From positions 1 through 64,000 of the forward strand of contig CAIZFE010000101.1 in assembly GCA_903932145.1 (NCBI GenBank): a stretch of 64,000 bases of DNA. The letters run 5' to 3'. Below are positions 54,528-63,239 of this stretch, piece after piece. The stretch is from an uncultured Rhodopila sp. GTDB taxonomy: Bacteria > Pseudomonadota > Alphaproteobacteria > Acetobacterales > Acetobacteraceae. Every line of letters begins with the position of its first letter. Within the stretch, counting starts at the first letter, position 1. The position numbers were made by a program, and so were the translations under genes. The notes beneath the pieces are model-generated. The model was not told where the DNA came from and did no database searches. It was given only the letters and a program-made list of their open reading frames with translations.

Positions 54528-55361
54528 ATGGAGCATACGGCGTCAACCGCATCCCGGCCTGCCCCGCCCGATCCCGCACAGGACCGGACCGGCCGCACCA
54601 TGCCAGAACGCCTCGCCGCCCTGTTGCATGTTGTCCGCGTCCTGCTCGGCCACGGCCGGCGCCTCACTGAGACTATCCCGAACCGCGCCGCCAACGTGGA
54701 ATTCGCCATCCTGGCCGGGGTCTGCGGCACTTACACACTGCCGACCATCCTCGCCCGTCTGCAGCGTGGTATCCTGCGCGCCATGGCGTTGGAGCGTTAC
54801 CTGCTCGCCCGCGCCGCAAAAGGCCGCGAGATCGGTTTCGTGTACCAGCGGGAGCACACGCCGGCCAAGCCGCCAGTCAAACCGCAAGACGGGCCGGCCG
54901 CTTCTGAAGAAATGGCGAGCAAAGTCCCGGGTGACCGACCCAAGCCGGGCGATCCCGGGGATGACGAAAGGGCGCCCAAGCGCCCCGCGTTCGATCCGGA
55001 CGATCTGCGCATCCCTACTCCCGAGGAACTCGACGCCGAGGTGCGCCGCCGTCCGGTCGGCCGCACCATCCTTTCGATCTGTATGGACCTTACCGTCATC
55101 CCCAGTTTCTGCACCGGCCCATTCTGGAACCAGATATCCGACACGCTCATGAACTACGGTGGTAGCTTCACGACGCTGTTTAAAATACGCGAACATCGCG
55201 AAACATCGTTTCAGAAAGAGCGGGACAAGAAGCCGGACACCTGGGGCTTTGCGTGGAGGCATCCGGGGCCGGAGACGGTTCGCCAGGTGCTGGGATACAT
55301 GATCGGCGAGGCACCCATTTTGGACCCGTTCGATCCGCTGCTGGCCACCGCTCCTCCCTGA
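54528..55361 (+). CDS. Lineage-specific hypothetical protein containing a translated REP-like repeat
   Basis: This encodes 277 residues. The N-terminal 110 residues are helical (LAALLHVVRVLLGHGRRLTE and LQRGILRAMALERYLLARAA). Residues 131-147 (SKVPGDRPKPGDPGDDE) are encoded by a copy of the REP-like repeat (54919-54968). A conserved-looking C-terminal region follows, with IPTPEELDAEVRRRPVGRTI and WGFAWRHPGPETVRQVLGYM. No family is recognised. There is no signal or clear membrane segment. The start ATG 54528 follows a promoter by seven bases, with no ribosome site; an upstream in-frame ATG at 54465 is rejected for that reason. Confidence 0.75.
   Translation: MEHTASTASRPAPPDPAQDRTGRTMPERLAALLHVVRVLLGHGRRLTETIPNRAANVEFAILAGVCGTYTLPTILARLQRGILRAMALERYLLARAAKGREIGFVYQREHTPAKPPVKPQDGPAASEEMASKVPGDRPKPGDPGDDERAPKRPAFDPDDLRIPTPEELDAEVRRRPVGRTILSICMDLTVIPSFCTGPFWNQISDTLMNYGGSFTTLFKIREHRETSFQKERDKKPDTWGFAWRHPGPETVRQVLGYMIGEAPILDPFDPLLATAPP
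54919..54968 (+). repeat. REP-like repeat inside a coding sequence
   Basis: GCAAAGTCCCGGGTGACCGA and the ending GATGACGAAAGGGC match the intergenic copies at 8500-8545 and 37020-37057. The insertion keeps the frame and is read as a Pro/Gly/Asp-rich linker. Confidence 0.7.
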
Positions 55362-55729
55362 CTATCATCCTCCCGGACCTGCTTCGCACCCTCTGAGTCC
55401 GGGGGTGCTTCCGCGCGCTTGCTCGCGACCCTGCATCAATGATCGCACTCGCCTTTTTTTTGGTGCCATAGTGCCGTAGTCGTGAATTTGCCACGCGTCT
55501 TCGCCTATCGGTGGCGCCACGCGATCCGGTCAAAAACGCAGATAAGAACTACATACCCGCAATGACCGGAGCCGGGACGGTTCGCCGACGGTATAATCGA
55601 CTTCATTGGATGACCCGTAAGACCAACGGCCGACTCTTGCCCCTCATGGTCCGGCTTGTGTCCGGGACATGGCGATGGTGAAGCATGGCCTGCCTGACTC
55701 CGTTATTATTGGACGAAGACTTGCCTGGT
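55362..55729. other. Intergenic region with a REP-like copy
   Basis: About 370 bases without a recognised gene, between two convergent genes. A run of nine T lies near 55450, and a degenerate REP-like hairpin at 55645-55670 (CATGGTCCGG...CCGGGACATG). Confidence 0.6.
55645..55670. repeat. Degenerate REP-like hairpin
   Basis: CATGGTCCGG, loop CTTGTGT, and CCGGGACATG pair with two mismatches. The core is the same as at 28040 and 35491. Confidence 0.55.
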
Positions 55730-56185
55730 TCAGGGATCAACGATCCCTTTCAAGCGTGCGATTTCGGCCGCCAGGCCTGACGCCAGCACGCGGGCAGATG
55801 CAACGGCGGCAACGGCACGCGCTTCGTCAAAATTGTCATAGGCATGCGCGGCGACGCTTCTGAAACGCCGGGTCTCATCGGCCGCGACGCCAATGTCCCC
55901 GGTCAGGATCGGCGGCCGGTTATCAAACGCACTCCTTGCCCGGGCGATCAGATCGGCATGGGATCGGGCGCCGGTCGGAGGCCGCTCCTGCAAAAGCTCA
56001 AGAATACGCACCAACGCCTGCTCAAGGGACGTGTGCCCGGCGAGCATCGCGTGCTGGAACGCCATCTCGGCCATATAACGATCATTTGTCCCGGGGAACG
56101 TCGCGAAGATCGTGGCTGCTCCGGAAAAATGCCGGACGGCGGACGCCACCACGTTGTCGATTTCGAACCACCGCGCGTCACTCAT
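55730..56185 (-). CDS. HEPN-domain toxin of a HEPN/MNT module
   Basis: This encodes 151 residues of helical protein. The pattern RSVAAHAYDNFDE near residue 112 fits the R-x4-6-H motif of HEPN RNases, and FQHAMLAGHTSLEQALVRIL is the type of helix seen in HepT-like proteins. HEPN domains cleave or bind RNA and in such pairs are the toxin. Its ATG 56185 overlaps the stop of the nucleotidyltransferase gene upstream (ATGA). Both genes of the module look intact. A DUF86-like name may apply to the family. Confidence 0.82.
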   Translation of the reverse strand: MSDARWFEIDNVVASAVRHFSGAATIFATFPGTNDRYMAEMAFQHAMLAGHTSLEQALVRILELLQERPPTGARSHADLIARARSAFDNRPPILTGDIGVAADETRRFRSVAAHAYDNFDEARAVAAVASARVLASGLAAEIARLKGIVDP

Positions 56186-56514
56186 GCCAGCACCCTGATA
56201 TCCGGAGCAATATGCTCCAGGAATCCCGGCTTACAGCCGCCATAGGGCAGCAGATCGGGCTCCAAACCGCGATCCCAGCACGCGGTTTCCGCGAAATTCC
56301 AGGCATCGCCGAACGCATCCGGGGGGAAATCCAGCAGAACATCCACATCACTGTGATCCGTCATTGTCCCGCGCGCCGCCGACCCGAACAACAGGAACCG
56401 GCCACCGTGCGCCCGAGCATACTCGGCCAGCACCGGCACGAGTGCTTCCACCGCGGCGGCCCGGCGCGCCGCTTCGGCGGCTTTCCGTTCAGGAAGGGTG
56501 ACGATCAGCTGCAT
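56182..56514 (-). CDS. MNT-type nucleotidyltransferase antitoxin
   Basis: This encodes 110 residues. The signature FGSAARGTMTDHSDVDVLLD (GS-x10-D-x-D) is complete near residue 43. MNT antitoxins neutralise HEPN toxins, in known cases by transferring AMP to a tyrosine in the toxin. Gene order (MNT upstream, HEPN downstream, four-base overlap) is normal. The start is ATG 56514. The module is divergent from asd. Confidence 0.88.
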   Translation of the reverse strand: MQLIVTLPERKAAEAARRAAAVEALVPVLAEYARAHGGRFLLFGSAARGTMTDHSDVDVLLDFPPDAFGDAWNFAETACWDRGLEPDLLPYGGCKPGFLEHIAPDIRVLA

Positions 56515-56640
56515 GTCTCCACTATCGCGTTTTCATGCGGACAAAACAAGAATACCGCGTATTGCTTGCCTCCCGGTTCGGAAGAAGCTAACCCGGCGCC
56601 GTCAAGCGGCACGGTGCCGCCTCGCAAGCAGGAGACTAAC

Positions 56641-57672
56641 ATGGCTTACAGGGTCGCGGTTGTCGGCGCCACGGGTGCGGTCGGACGCGAAATCATTAAA
56701 ACCCTGGTGGAGCGTAACTTCCCGGTGTCGGAAGTGATCGCCCTCGCATCCGCGCGAACGACCGGCGCGGAAATCTCCTTTGGCGAGAAAAAAGTGCTCA
56801 CGGTGCGGAACCTGGACACGTTCGATTTCACCGGCTGCGACTTCGGCCTGTTCAGCCCGGGCGCCGCGATTTCGGCCGTTCACGCCCCGCGCGCGGCGGC
56901 GGCGGGCTGCATCGTGATCGACAACACCAGCCATTTCCGCATGGACCCGGACGTCCCGTTGGTCGTGCCGGAGGTGAATCCGCAGGACCTGCGCTGGTTC
57001 GGCAAGAAGAACATCATCGCCAACCCGAACTGCTCGACGATCCAGATGGTCGTGGCGCTGAAGCCGCTGCATGATGAGTTCAAGATCAAGCGCGTCGTCG
57101 TCTCGACCTATCAGTCCGTCTCCGGCGCCGGCAAGGAAGGCATGGACGAGCTGTTCAATCATACCAAGTCGTCCTTCGTGTATGAAACCTCGCCGCCGCA
57201 GCAGTTCACCAAGGAAATCGCCTTCAACTGCATTCCGCACATCGACAGCTTCATGGATGACGGCGCGACCAAGGAAGAGTGGAAGATGGTCGTGGAGACC
57301 AGGAAGATCCTCGACCCGAACATCGCCGTGCATGCAACCTGCGTCCGGGTGCCGGTATTCATCGGCCATGGCGAGGCGGTGAACGTCGAGTTCGAGCGTC
57401 CGGTTACCGCCGGGGAAGCCCGCGCCATCCTGCGTGACGCCCCTGGCATCGAGGTCCTGGATATCCGCGAGGACGGCGGCTACATGACGCCGCTGGAATG
57501 TGCCGGGGAGGACGCGGTGTTCGTCAGCCGCATCCGCAAGGACCCGACGCTGGAGAACGGGCTGTCGTTCTGGTGCGTGTCGGACAATCTGCGCAAGGGT
57601 GCGGCGCTGAATGCCGTCCAAATCGCCGAAACGATGATCGCGATGAACCTGATCGCCCGCAAGGCTGCCTAA
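56641..57672 (+). CDS. asd: Aspartate-semialdehyde dehydrogenase
   Basis: This encodes 343 residues. The NADP-binding motif VAVVGATGAVGREIIKTLVE is near residue 5, the catalytic cysteine in IIANPNCSTIQMVVAL near 130, YQSVSGAGKEGMDEL near 160, and the substrate-binding FNCIPHIDSFMDDGATKEEW near 197. It makes aspartate semialdehyde for lysine, methionine, threonine and diaminopimelate. Length is normal. The start ATG 56641 has CAGGAG in front. Confidence 0.97.
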   Translation: MAYRVAVVGATGAVGREIIKTLVERNFPVSEVIALASARTTGAEISFGEKKVLTVRNLDTFDFTGCDFGLFSPGAAISAVHAPRAAAAGCIVIDNTSHFRMDPDVPLVVPEVNPQDLRWFGKKNIIANPNCSTIQMVVALKPLHDEFKIKRVVVSTYQSVSGAGKEGMDELFNHTKSSFVYETSPPQQFTKEIAFNCIPHIDSFMDDGATKEEWKMVVETRKILDPNIAVHATCVRVPVFIGHGEAVNVEFERPVTAGEARAILRDAPGIEVLDIREDGGYMTPLECAGEDAVFVSRIRKDPTLENGLSFWCVSDNLRKGAALNAVQIAETMIAMNLIARKAA

Positions 57673-57902
57673 GTCCATCGCTGAAACTGCGCGACTGTCC
57701 CGTGCGTTTGCCGGATTGTGGCGGCGAATACAGGGGACCGACGGCGTCCGGCGTGCAGCACCAACCGAACCGGACCCGGCAGCCGCCCCCGAGCGCCGCG
57801 GACTTGTCCGCAACACTGTTCCCGTGACATGTCGAATGTCATAAGCACGAGTCCGTCCGATCCCGCGGCGGCTTCGAGGCTATTCAGACAGGGTGGCCCG
57901 GC

Positions 57903-58955
57903 ATGACGGAATGGCTCGACTTTCCCGACCCGACACTGTGCGAAACCTTACTGCCGCTACCGAACCGCCGCCCGTACTACATCGTGGCGCCCGCCTATAC
58001 CCGGGGCTCCGTCGGAATCCGCTGTCTTCATCTTTTGATCCACTGGCTCAACCGCCTCGGCCATTCGGCTTGGCTCGTGCCGTACGGCCGGCCCCACAGA
58101 TTGCGCATCAACCCGGCACTGGTCACCCCCGAACTGACCGCGGCGACCCGTGATTTCCATCGGTCCAAGGGCCTGATCCCGATCGTCGTCTATCCCGAGG
58201 TCATTTTTGGCAACCCCTTACAAGCCACGACCGTGGTCCGCTACGTTCTGAATTTCCCGAGCCTGCTGGGTGGCGACCGGGTGTTCCCGCCGCACGAGAT
58301 CGTGTTCGGATTCTCCCGGGCATTGGCTATGGCCGCCGGAGCACCCGACAACGTACTCCACTTTCCAGCCCTGGACACCGGGATCTTCTCCCCGGAACCC
58401 GCGGTCGAGCGCCGGGGAACCTGCCATTACCCGGGTAAATATCACCGCGATCACGGTGGCGTTCCGTTCGGATTGCCGGACGGCAGCCTGGAGATACCAA
58501 GCGATCCGGCAGCGATGGATCAATCGACGATCGCCGCGATTTTTCGCCGCTCTGAACGGTTCTATGTCTATGAAAATACCGCGCTGGGCGCGGAAGCCTG
58601 CCTGTGCGGCTGTCCGGTCGTGGCGATGCCTAACCCGTGGCTGACCGAATCAATCGCGGAGCAGGAACTGGGCCGTGACGGGGTCGCCTGGGGGGATTCG
58701 CCTGAACAGATCGCACATGCGCAAGCAACGGTCGGTCTTGTGAGGGAACGCTATCAACGGACTATTCAGGCATTCTTTCCGCAACTCGAGCGGTTTGTCG
58801 CGTTGACACAGACCCATCCACGCGATGGAGCCGATACCGCCCCCCGGTTGCTTCAGGAATTGCGCTACCGCTTGCTCACATCATGGGTTCCGATCCACGG
58901 CCGTCTTCGCCAAAAATGGCAGCGTGCTATCGACACCTCCCGACAGTCTCGATAG
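57903..58955 (+). CDS. Glycosyltransferase-like protein (GT-B style)
   Basis: This encodes 350 residues. PYYIVAPAYTRGSVGIRCLH and LLIHWLNRLGHSAWLVPYGR at the N-terminus, and SERFYVYENTALGAEACLCG with CPVVAMPNPWLTESI near 240, fit the two Rossmann-like domains of GT-B enzymes, with the donor-binding EN-ALGAEA-CGCPVV element. There is no membrane segment. It probably transfers a sugar in surface polysaccharide assembly; donor and acceptor are unknown. The start is ATG 57903. It converges with the RgpF-like gene, five bases from its end. Confidence 0.75.
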   Translation: MTEWLDFPDPTLCETLLPLPNRRPYYIVAPAYTRGSVGIRCLHLLIHWLNRLGHSAWLVPYGRPHRLRINPALVTPELTAATRDFHRSKGLIPIVVYPEVIFGNPLQATTVVRYVLNFPSLLGGDRVFPPHEIVFGFSRALAMAAGAPDNVLHFPALDTGIFSPEPAVERRGTCHYPGKYHRDHGGVPFGLPDGSLEIPSDPAAMDQSTIAAIFRRSERFYVYENTALGAEACLCGCPVVAMPNPWLTESIAEQELGRDGVAWGDSPEQIAHAQATVGLVRERYQRTIQAFFPQLERFVALTQTHPRDGADTAPRLLQELRYRLLTSWVPIHGRLRQKWQRAIDTSRQSR

Positions 58956-58960
58956 CGCGG

Positions 58961-60106
58961 TCAAACCTTGGCCACGGTTGCCAGATGGTCCATCAGGATT
59001 GGCAACGGACATGGCGCGTCGGGCGAAACGACGTCCGGCCAGCCCGCCCCTCCCGGAAGGCGCCCCGAATTGCGCAGAACCAACTGGGTTTTGATGAACG
59101 GACTCCCAAAACGTGTCGCCAGGACATGCCACAAATGGGATGTTGGATTCAGGGGCCATTGGACCAGCATCGCAGCCAGATCATCGCTATTGCCGAGTTC
59201 CAGGCAGCGTTGCGTGGCGGGCGTCATCACCAGATGCTGCCGTTCCGCCGCATCGGCCACGACGGCCTCTACCAGCCGCTGGTAACCGAAGAGTGCAGCC
59301 ACCCGATGGCCCCGGCGGCGCATCCATCGGGCCAGCCGAATCTCACTAAGTTGCACCAACAGCCACTTAGAGTGACTGACATACAGGGTCTGGATGAAAT
59401 GCATCACGTCATGAACAGCGCTTTGCCCGCGGACGAGCAGCATGTAGCTCTGCAAATGCGGGCCACCCTGTAGACTCTCGGTCAGGCCAAACAATCCGTC
59501 TCCGCCTGCCCGCATGGCATCGATCAGCGGGGCGATGGGATGAATCGGCCCCAGGACGCTGTCGTTGACCAGCAGCAACTCTTCCGGTGCCTGCCAGCGC
59601 CGCCGGACTTCCGGCAGCAGATCGCGCCAGGCGCCGAAATCCAGGCCAAAATTCCGCCGCTGCACGACCAACGCGCAAAGCTGCCGAACCGCTTGCCATT
59701 CAGCCTCCGGAATCCGTTCGGCCATGGAGACAAAGACGATCGTGAATCCCGATTGCCCTAGCCAGTACAGATGCCGGCGCACCATCTCCGATATCTGGCC
59801 CGTCGCTGAAAAATGGACATACAGAGCGATTCGCCGAGCATCGGGTTCCGGCCGAACGCCGGATTCAATCCGGATCGGCACGCCCCGGGTAGCACGCACG
59901 CTGCGCAAACAATCACGAGGGACGGATCTCATCACCTCCTGTGCGACGGTCAAAACGCGGCATAATACCCCTTTCCATGTGCCCGATGTCGTATACGCAT
60001 GCGTAACACGCCGGAGCCCTGGAGAGGCTTCATAGAGGTCGGTCAGACGAAACGGCTCAGTCAACGAATGGGGGGCCTCTCCCGGAACAACGCCGGGATA
60101 GCACAC
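58961..60106 (-). CDS. Rhamnan synthesis protein F-like (RgpF)
   Basis: This encodes 381 residues. RIALYVHFSATGQISEMVRR near residue 90, QRRNFGLDFGAWRDLLPEVR near 150, LLLVNDSVLGPIHPIAPLID near 177 and FGLTESLQGGPHLQSYMLLV near 207 are the blocks of the RgpF family, associated with rhamnose-containing polysaccharides. The function may be glycosyl transfer; the mechanism is not certain. The start is GTG 60106; other starts are possible in the first 90 residues, which are not conserved. It pairs with the convergent glycosyltransferase gene. Confidence 0.82.
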   Translation of the reverse strand: MCYPGVVPGEAPHSLTEPFRLTDLYEASPGLRRVTHAYTTSGTWKGVLCRVLTVAQEVMRSVPRDCLRSVRATRGVPIRIESGVRPEPDARRIALYVHFSATGQISEMVRRHLYWLGQSGFTIVFVSMAERIPEAEWQAVRQLCALVVQRRNFGLDFGAWRDLLPEVRRRWQAPEELLLVNDSVLGPIHPIAPLIDAMRAGGDGLFGLTESLQGGPHLQSYMLLVRGQSAVHDVMHFIQTLYVSHSKWLLVQLSEIRLARWMRRRGHRVAALFGYQRLVEAVVADAAERQHLVMTPATQRCLELGNSDDLAAMLVQWPLNPTSHLWHVLATRFGSPFIKTQLVLRNSGRLPGGAGWPDVVSPDAPCPLPILMDHLATVAKV

Positions 60107-60120
60107 AAGCCGCCGGCGCC

Positions 60121-60879
60121 CTAGCGCCTGAAGTCAGCCCCCTTGCGTTCAACCGAACGCACCAGACCTTTCCATTCGTTCAGGCCATAGCCCTCGGTGA
60201 CGCGCATCTTCTTCATCCGTTCGGCGGCTTTGCGCTGGACGAATTCGTCGATGATGACGGGCGGCTCGTCCAACTGGCGGGCGATCAGTTCCAATTCGCA
60301 GGCGCGTTCCAGCATGTATAGCCGCATCAGGGCGCCGTGGATGGTCTCGCCCAGCGTCAGCAGGCCATGGTTCAGCAGGACGACGCAGCTTCCGGTGGCG
60401 CAGCTTTCGCCCAGGGCGTCGCATTCCTCGACGGTCGCGGGCACCCCGTATTCATGGTACACGACGTCATCCAGCACATGCAGAGCGTCCTGACTGATCG
60501 GCCGCAAGCCTTTCCGCAGCAGCGACACGCCGGCACCTGCCCGGGTGTGCGTGTGCAGCACACAGTTGGCGTCAGACCGAGCTTTATAGACGCCGCTGTG
60601 GATGATGAAGCCGGCGTTGTTAAACTTGCCGCCCTCCAACAGGACATTGCCCTGCATGTCCATTTTCACCAGCGAGGACGCGGTGACTTCGTCGAACATC
60701 TCGCCGTAGTTGTTGATCAGGAAGTTGTTCGGTTCACCGGGAACACGAGCCGACATGTGGGTGTTGATCAGATCGGTCCAGCCCAGATCGTTGACGACGT
60801 GATACAGGGCGGCGAGTTCGCAGCGGGCGTGCCATTCGGCCTCGGACATGCCGATTTGGGGTTTCAGGGCGGCTGACAT
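60121..60879 (-). CDS. Class II aldolase/adducin family protein
   Basis: This encodes 252 residues from ATG 60879. ELAALYHVVNDLGWTDLINT, HMSARVPGEPNNFLINNYGE, FIIHSGVYKARSDANCVLHT and then HTRAGAGVS carry two of the zinc-ligand histidines (HTHT), and LLNHGLLTLGETIHGAL carries the third. Family members are aldolases or related lyases of sugar phosphates; many alphaproteobacterial members are of unknown substrate. GAGGGAG lies before the start. The neighbours do not suggest a pathway. Confidence 0.9.
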   Translation of the reverse strand: MSAALKPQIGMSEAEWHARCELAALYHVVNDLGWTDLINTHMSARVPGEPNNFLINNYGEMFDEVTASSLVKMDMQGNVLLEGGKFNNAGFIIHSGVYKARSDANCVLHTHTRAGAGVSLLRKGLRPISQDALHVLDDVVYHEYGVPATVEECDALGESCATGSCVVLLNHGLLTLGETIHGALMRLYMLERACELELIARQLDEPPVIIDEFVQRKAAERMKKMRVTEGYGLNEWKGLVRSVERKGADFRR

Positions 60880-61026
60880 CTGTTTTTCTCCCTCTTTGAT
60901 GTATCGTATGCCGGGTATCGTGATCGCGTTGTCCGGGTCTTGCAAGATTTGTGGCCGGATTGCCGCTGTTTAACCTGACTTTTGGGCCGACTTTTCTTAA
61001 AGACAAGCGAAACGGAGATTGGGCGA

Positions 61027-61887
61027 ATGCAGGCACCCTGGCGAGACCGGCGCGGCAAGTTCCTGCCATTCAAGGCAGCAGTACTGGCGTCATTGTTCGT
61101 CCCCGGAGTGCTGTACGCACTATGGTTCACGGCGGGAGACCTGGGTGGCCGGCCGGTGATGGAGACAATCCACGGCACCGGCCTTTGGGCGATCCGGTTG
61201 CTGATGATTTCGTTGGCGATTACGCCGATGGCGCGGGCCCTGGAGTGGCCGGGGCTCTTGCTGGTGCGGCGGAATGTCGGTGTGGCCGCCGCGTGCTACG
61301 CGGTGGCGCATCTGTGCCTGTATATCGTCGATCAGAATTTCAAGTTGTTGACTGTGATTTCCGAGATCGCATTACGGTTCTACCTGACCATCGGCTTCGC
61401 CGCTTTGCTGGTGTTGCTGGCGCTGGCGATCACGTCCACCGACGCATGGGTCAAGAAACTCGGCCGCAACTGGAAGCGGTTGCATAAACTGGCCTATCCG
61501 GTTGGGGCCGTGGCGCTGTTGCATTTCTACATCCAGTCGAAGCTGAATGTTTCGGAGCCGGTGTTCGTGTCCGGGCTGTTTGTCTGGCTGATGGCATGGC
61601 GCACGGTGCCGGAGGCGTGGCGCCGCAAGCAGGGCATTGCGTTCACGGCCGCGCTTTACAGCGGTCTGGCCATACTATCCGGACTGACAACGGCAGCGAT
61701 GGAGTTCGGTTGGTACGGCGCGGCCACCAAGGTGAATCCCTGGCGCGTGCTGTATGCGAACGAGTCGATCGACCGGGGCCTGCGGCCGGCGCACTGGGTG
61801 TTCGTGGTGACGGCCTCACTCGTCGTTGTGTTTGTCGCTCGGAAGCTCAGCCGGACCCGCCAACCGATGCGACGGGTCGCAGCCTGA
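61027..61887 (+). CDS. msrQ: MsrQ-like haem-binding membrane subunit
   Basis: This encodes 286 residues from ATG 61027, with six or more membrane segments. The haem-binding pattern includes the histidines of METIHGTGLWAIRLLMISLA, RNVGVAAACYAVAHLCLYIV and NWKRLHKLAYPVGAVALLHF. MsrQ passes electrons to the periplasmic methionine sulphoxide reductase MsrP. msrP is not in the window; normally it is adjacent. The ferric-reductase-like fold is certain, the exact partner less so. A TTG upstream at 60982 would add 15 residues. Confidence 0.85.
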   Translation: MQAPWRDRRGKFLPFKAAVLASLFVPGVLYALWFTAGDLGGRPVMETIHGTGLWAIRLLMISLAITPMARALEWPGLLLVRRNVGVAAACYAVAHLCLYIVDQNFKLLTVISEIALRFYLTIGFAALLVLLALAITSTDAWVKKLGRNWKRLHKLAYPVGAVALLHFYIQSKLNVSEPVFVSGLFVWLMAWRTVPEAWRRKQGIAFTAALYSGLAILSGLTTAAMEFGWYGAATKVNPWRVLYANESIDRGLRPAHWVFVVTASLVVVFVARKLSRTRQPMRRVAA

Positions 61888-62011
61888 GGCGGCGCAACCC
61901 GGTCATGAGAGGATACGCGCGATCGGCATCCAATTGCCGGCGGGCACGATCCCTTGACCCTCCCCGGCCTCCGGGCTACCGGCTGGTAACCACCACCCGA
62001 GGACCCAGCAG

Positions 62012-63157
62012 GTGAACGCCTTCACGTTTCCGCCGCCCCCGCCCTCCCCAGAAGCCGAGGCCCTGCGCCTGGAGGTGCGCCATTTCCTGCGCGTCGAACT
62101 GGCCGACCGGAAATCGGTCGAGAAAGCCGAGTCCTGGACCGGGATGGACGCGGACTTCTCCCGGACAATGGGCCAGCGCGGCTGGATCGGTATGACGTGG
62201 CCGAAGCAGCATGGCGGCCACGAACGGTCGTCTCTCGACCGCTATGTGGTGCAGGAGGAAATGCTCGCGGCTGGCGCGCCCGTCGCGCTGCATTGGATCG
62301 CCGACCGGCAGTCGGGTCCGTTGATCCTGCGCGTCGGCACGGACGAGCAAAAGAAAATCCTGCCCCGTATCGCCGCCGGTGAGGCGTTCTTCTGCATCGG
62401 TATGAGCGAGCCGGACGTCGGCTCCGATCTGGCATCGGTGCGCACCCGGGCGGCAAAGGTCCAGGGCGGCTACGTCGTCAACGGCACCAAGGTGTGGACC
62501 AGCTTCGCGCACAAGTCGCACTACATGATCCTGTTCTGCCGCACCGGCGCCGCGGAAGAACGCCACGGCGGCGTCAGCCAGTTCCTGGTCGATCTGCACG
62601 CCACCCCCGGCCTGACGATCCGCCCGATCATCGCCATGACGGGCGAGCATCACTTCAACGAAGTCGTCTTCGAGGACGCCTTCCTCCCCGAAGGATCGTT
62701 GCTCGGGCGCGAAGGCGATGGCTGGAACCAGGTCACCAGCGAACTGGCGTTCGAACGCAGCGGGCCGGAACGGTTCCTGTCGTCTTTCGTGCTGTTCACC
62801 GAGCTTGTTCGCGCGCTGGGTCCCGATCCGTCCGATGCCGGTGCCATGGCGATCGGCCGGTTGACGGCGCATATGATCACACTGCGGCGGTTGTCGCGTT
62901 CCGTCGCCGGGATGTTGCAAAATGGCGAGAACCCGGCGCTGCAAGCGGCCTTGGTGAAGGACCTCGGTGCGTTGGTGGAGCAGGAGATCCCCGAGATCGC
63001 CCGCCAGTTGGTGGACCAGGAACCGGACGCGAAATCCACGCAGGCGTTCGCCGCGGTGCTGGCGCACACGATGATGCATGCGCCGTCGTTCTCACTGCGC
63101 GGCGGCGCTCGGGAGATATTGCGTGGGATCATCGCGCGGGGGCTTGGGCTGAGATAG
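62012..63157 (+). CDS. Acyl-CoA dehydrogenase
   Basis: This encodes 381 residues from GTG 62012. The family signatures are IGMSEPDVGSDLASVRTRAA near residue 130, GYVVNGTKVWTSFAHKSHYM near 155, and the C-terminal helical domain, although the final part reads FSLRGGAREILRGIIARGLG. It oxidises an acyl-CoA to the enoyl-CoA with FAD. The usual catalytic glutamate position was not assigned. The next gene, an enoyl-CoA hydratase, would take the product one step further, so the two probably form an operon. Confidence 0.9.
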   Translation: MNAFTFPPPPPSPEAEALRLEVRHFLRVELADRKSVEKAESWTGMDADFSRTMGQRGWIGMTWPKQHGGHERSSLDRYVVQEEMLAAGAPVALHWIADRQSGPLILRVGTDEQKKILPRIAAGEAFFCIGMSEPDVGSDLASVRTRAAKVQGGYVVNGTKVWTSFAHKSHYMILFCRTGAAEERHGGVSQFLVDLHATPGLTIRPIIAMTGEHHFNEVVFEDAFLPEGSLLGREGDGWNQVTSELAFERSGPERFLSSFVLFTELVRALGPDPSDAGAMAIGRLTAHMITLRRLSRSVAGMLQNGENPALQAALVKDLGALVEQEIPEIARQLVDQEPDAKSTQAFAAVLAHTMMHAPSFSLRGGAREILRGIIARGLGLR

Positions 63158-63239
63158 GCGACAAAACCGGATATCGCGCCATGACGGATCGACGCATCGC
63201 CAATCGCTTTAACCCTGAGATATAAAAAGGAAACACAGG

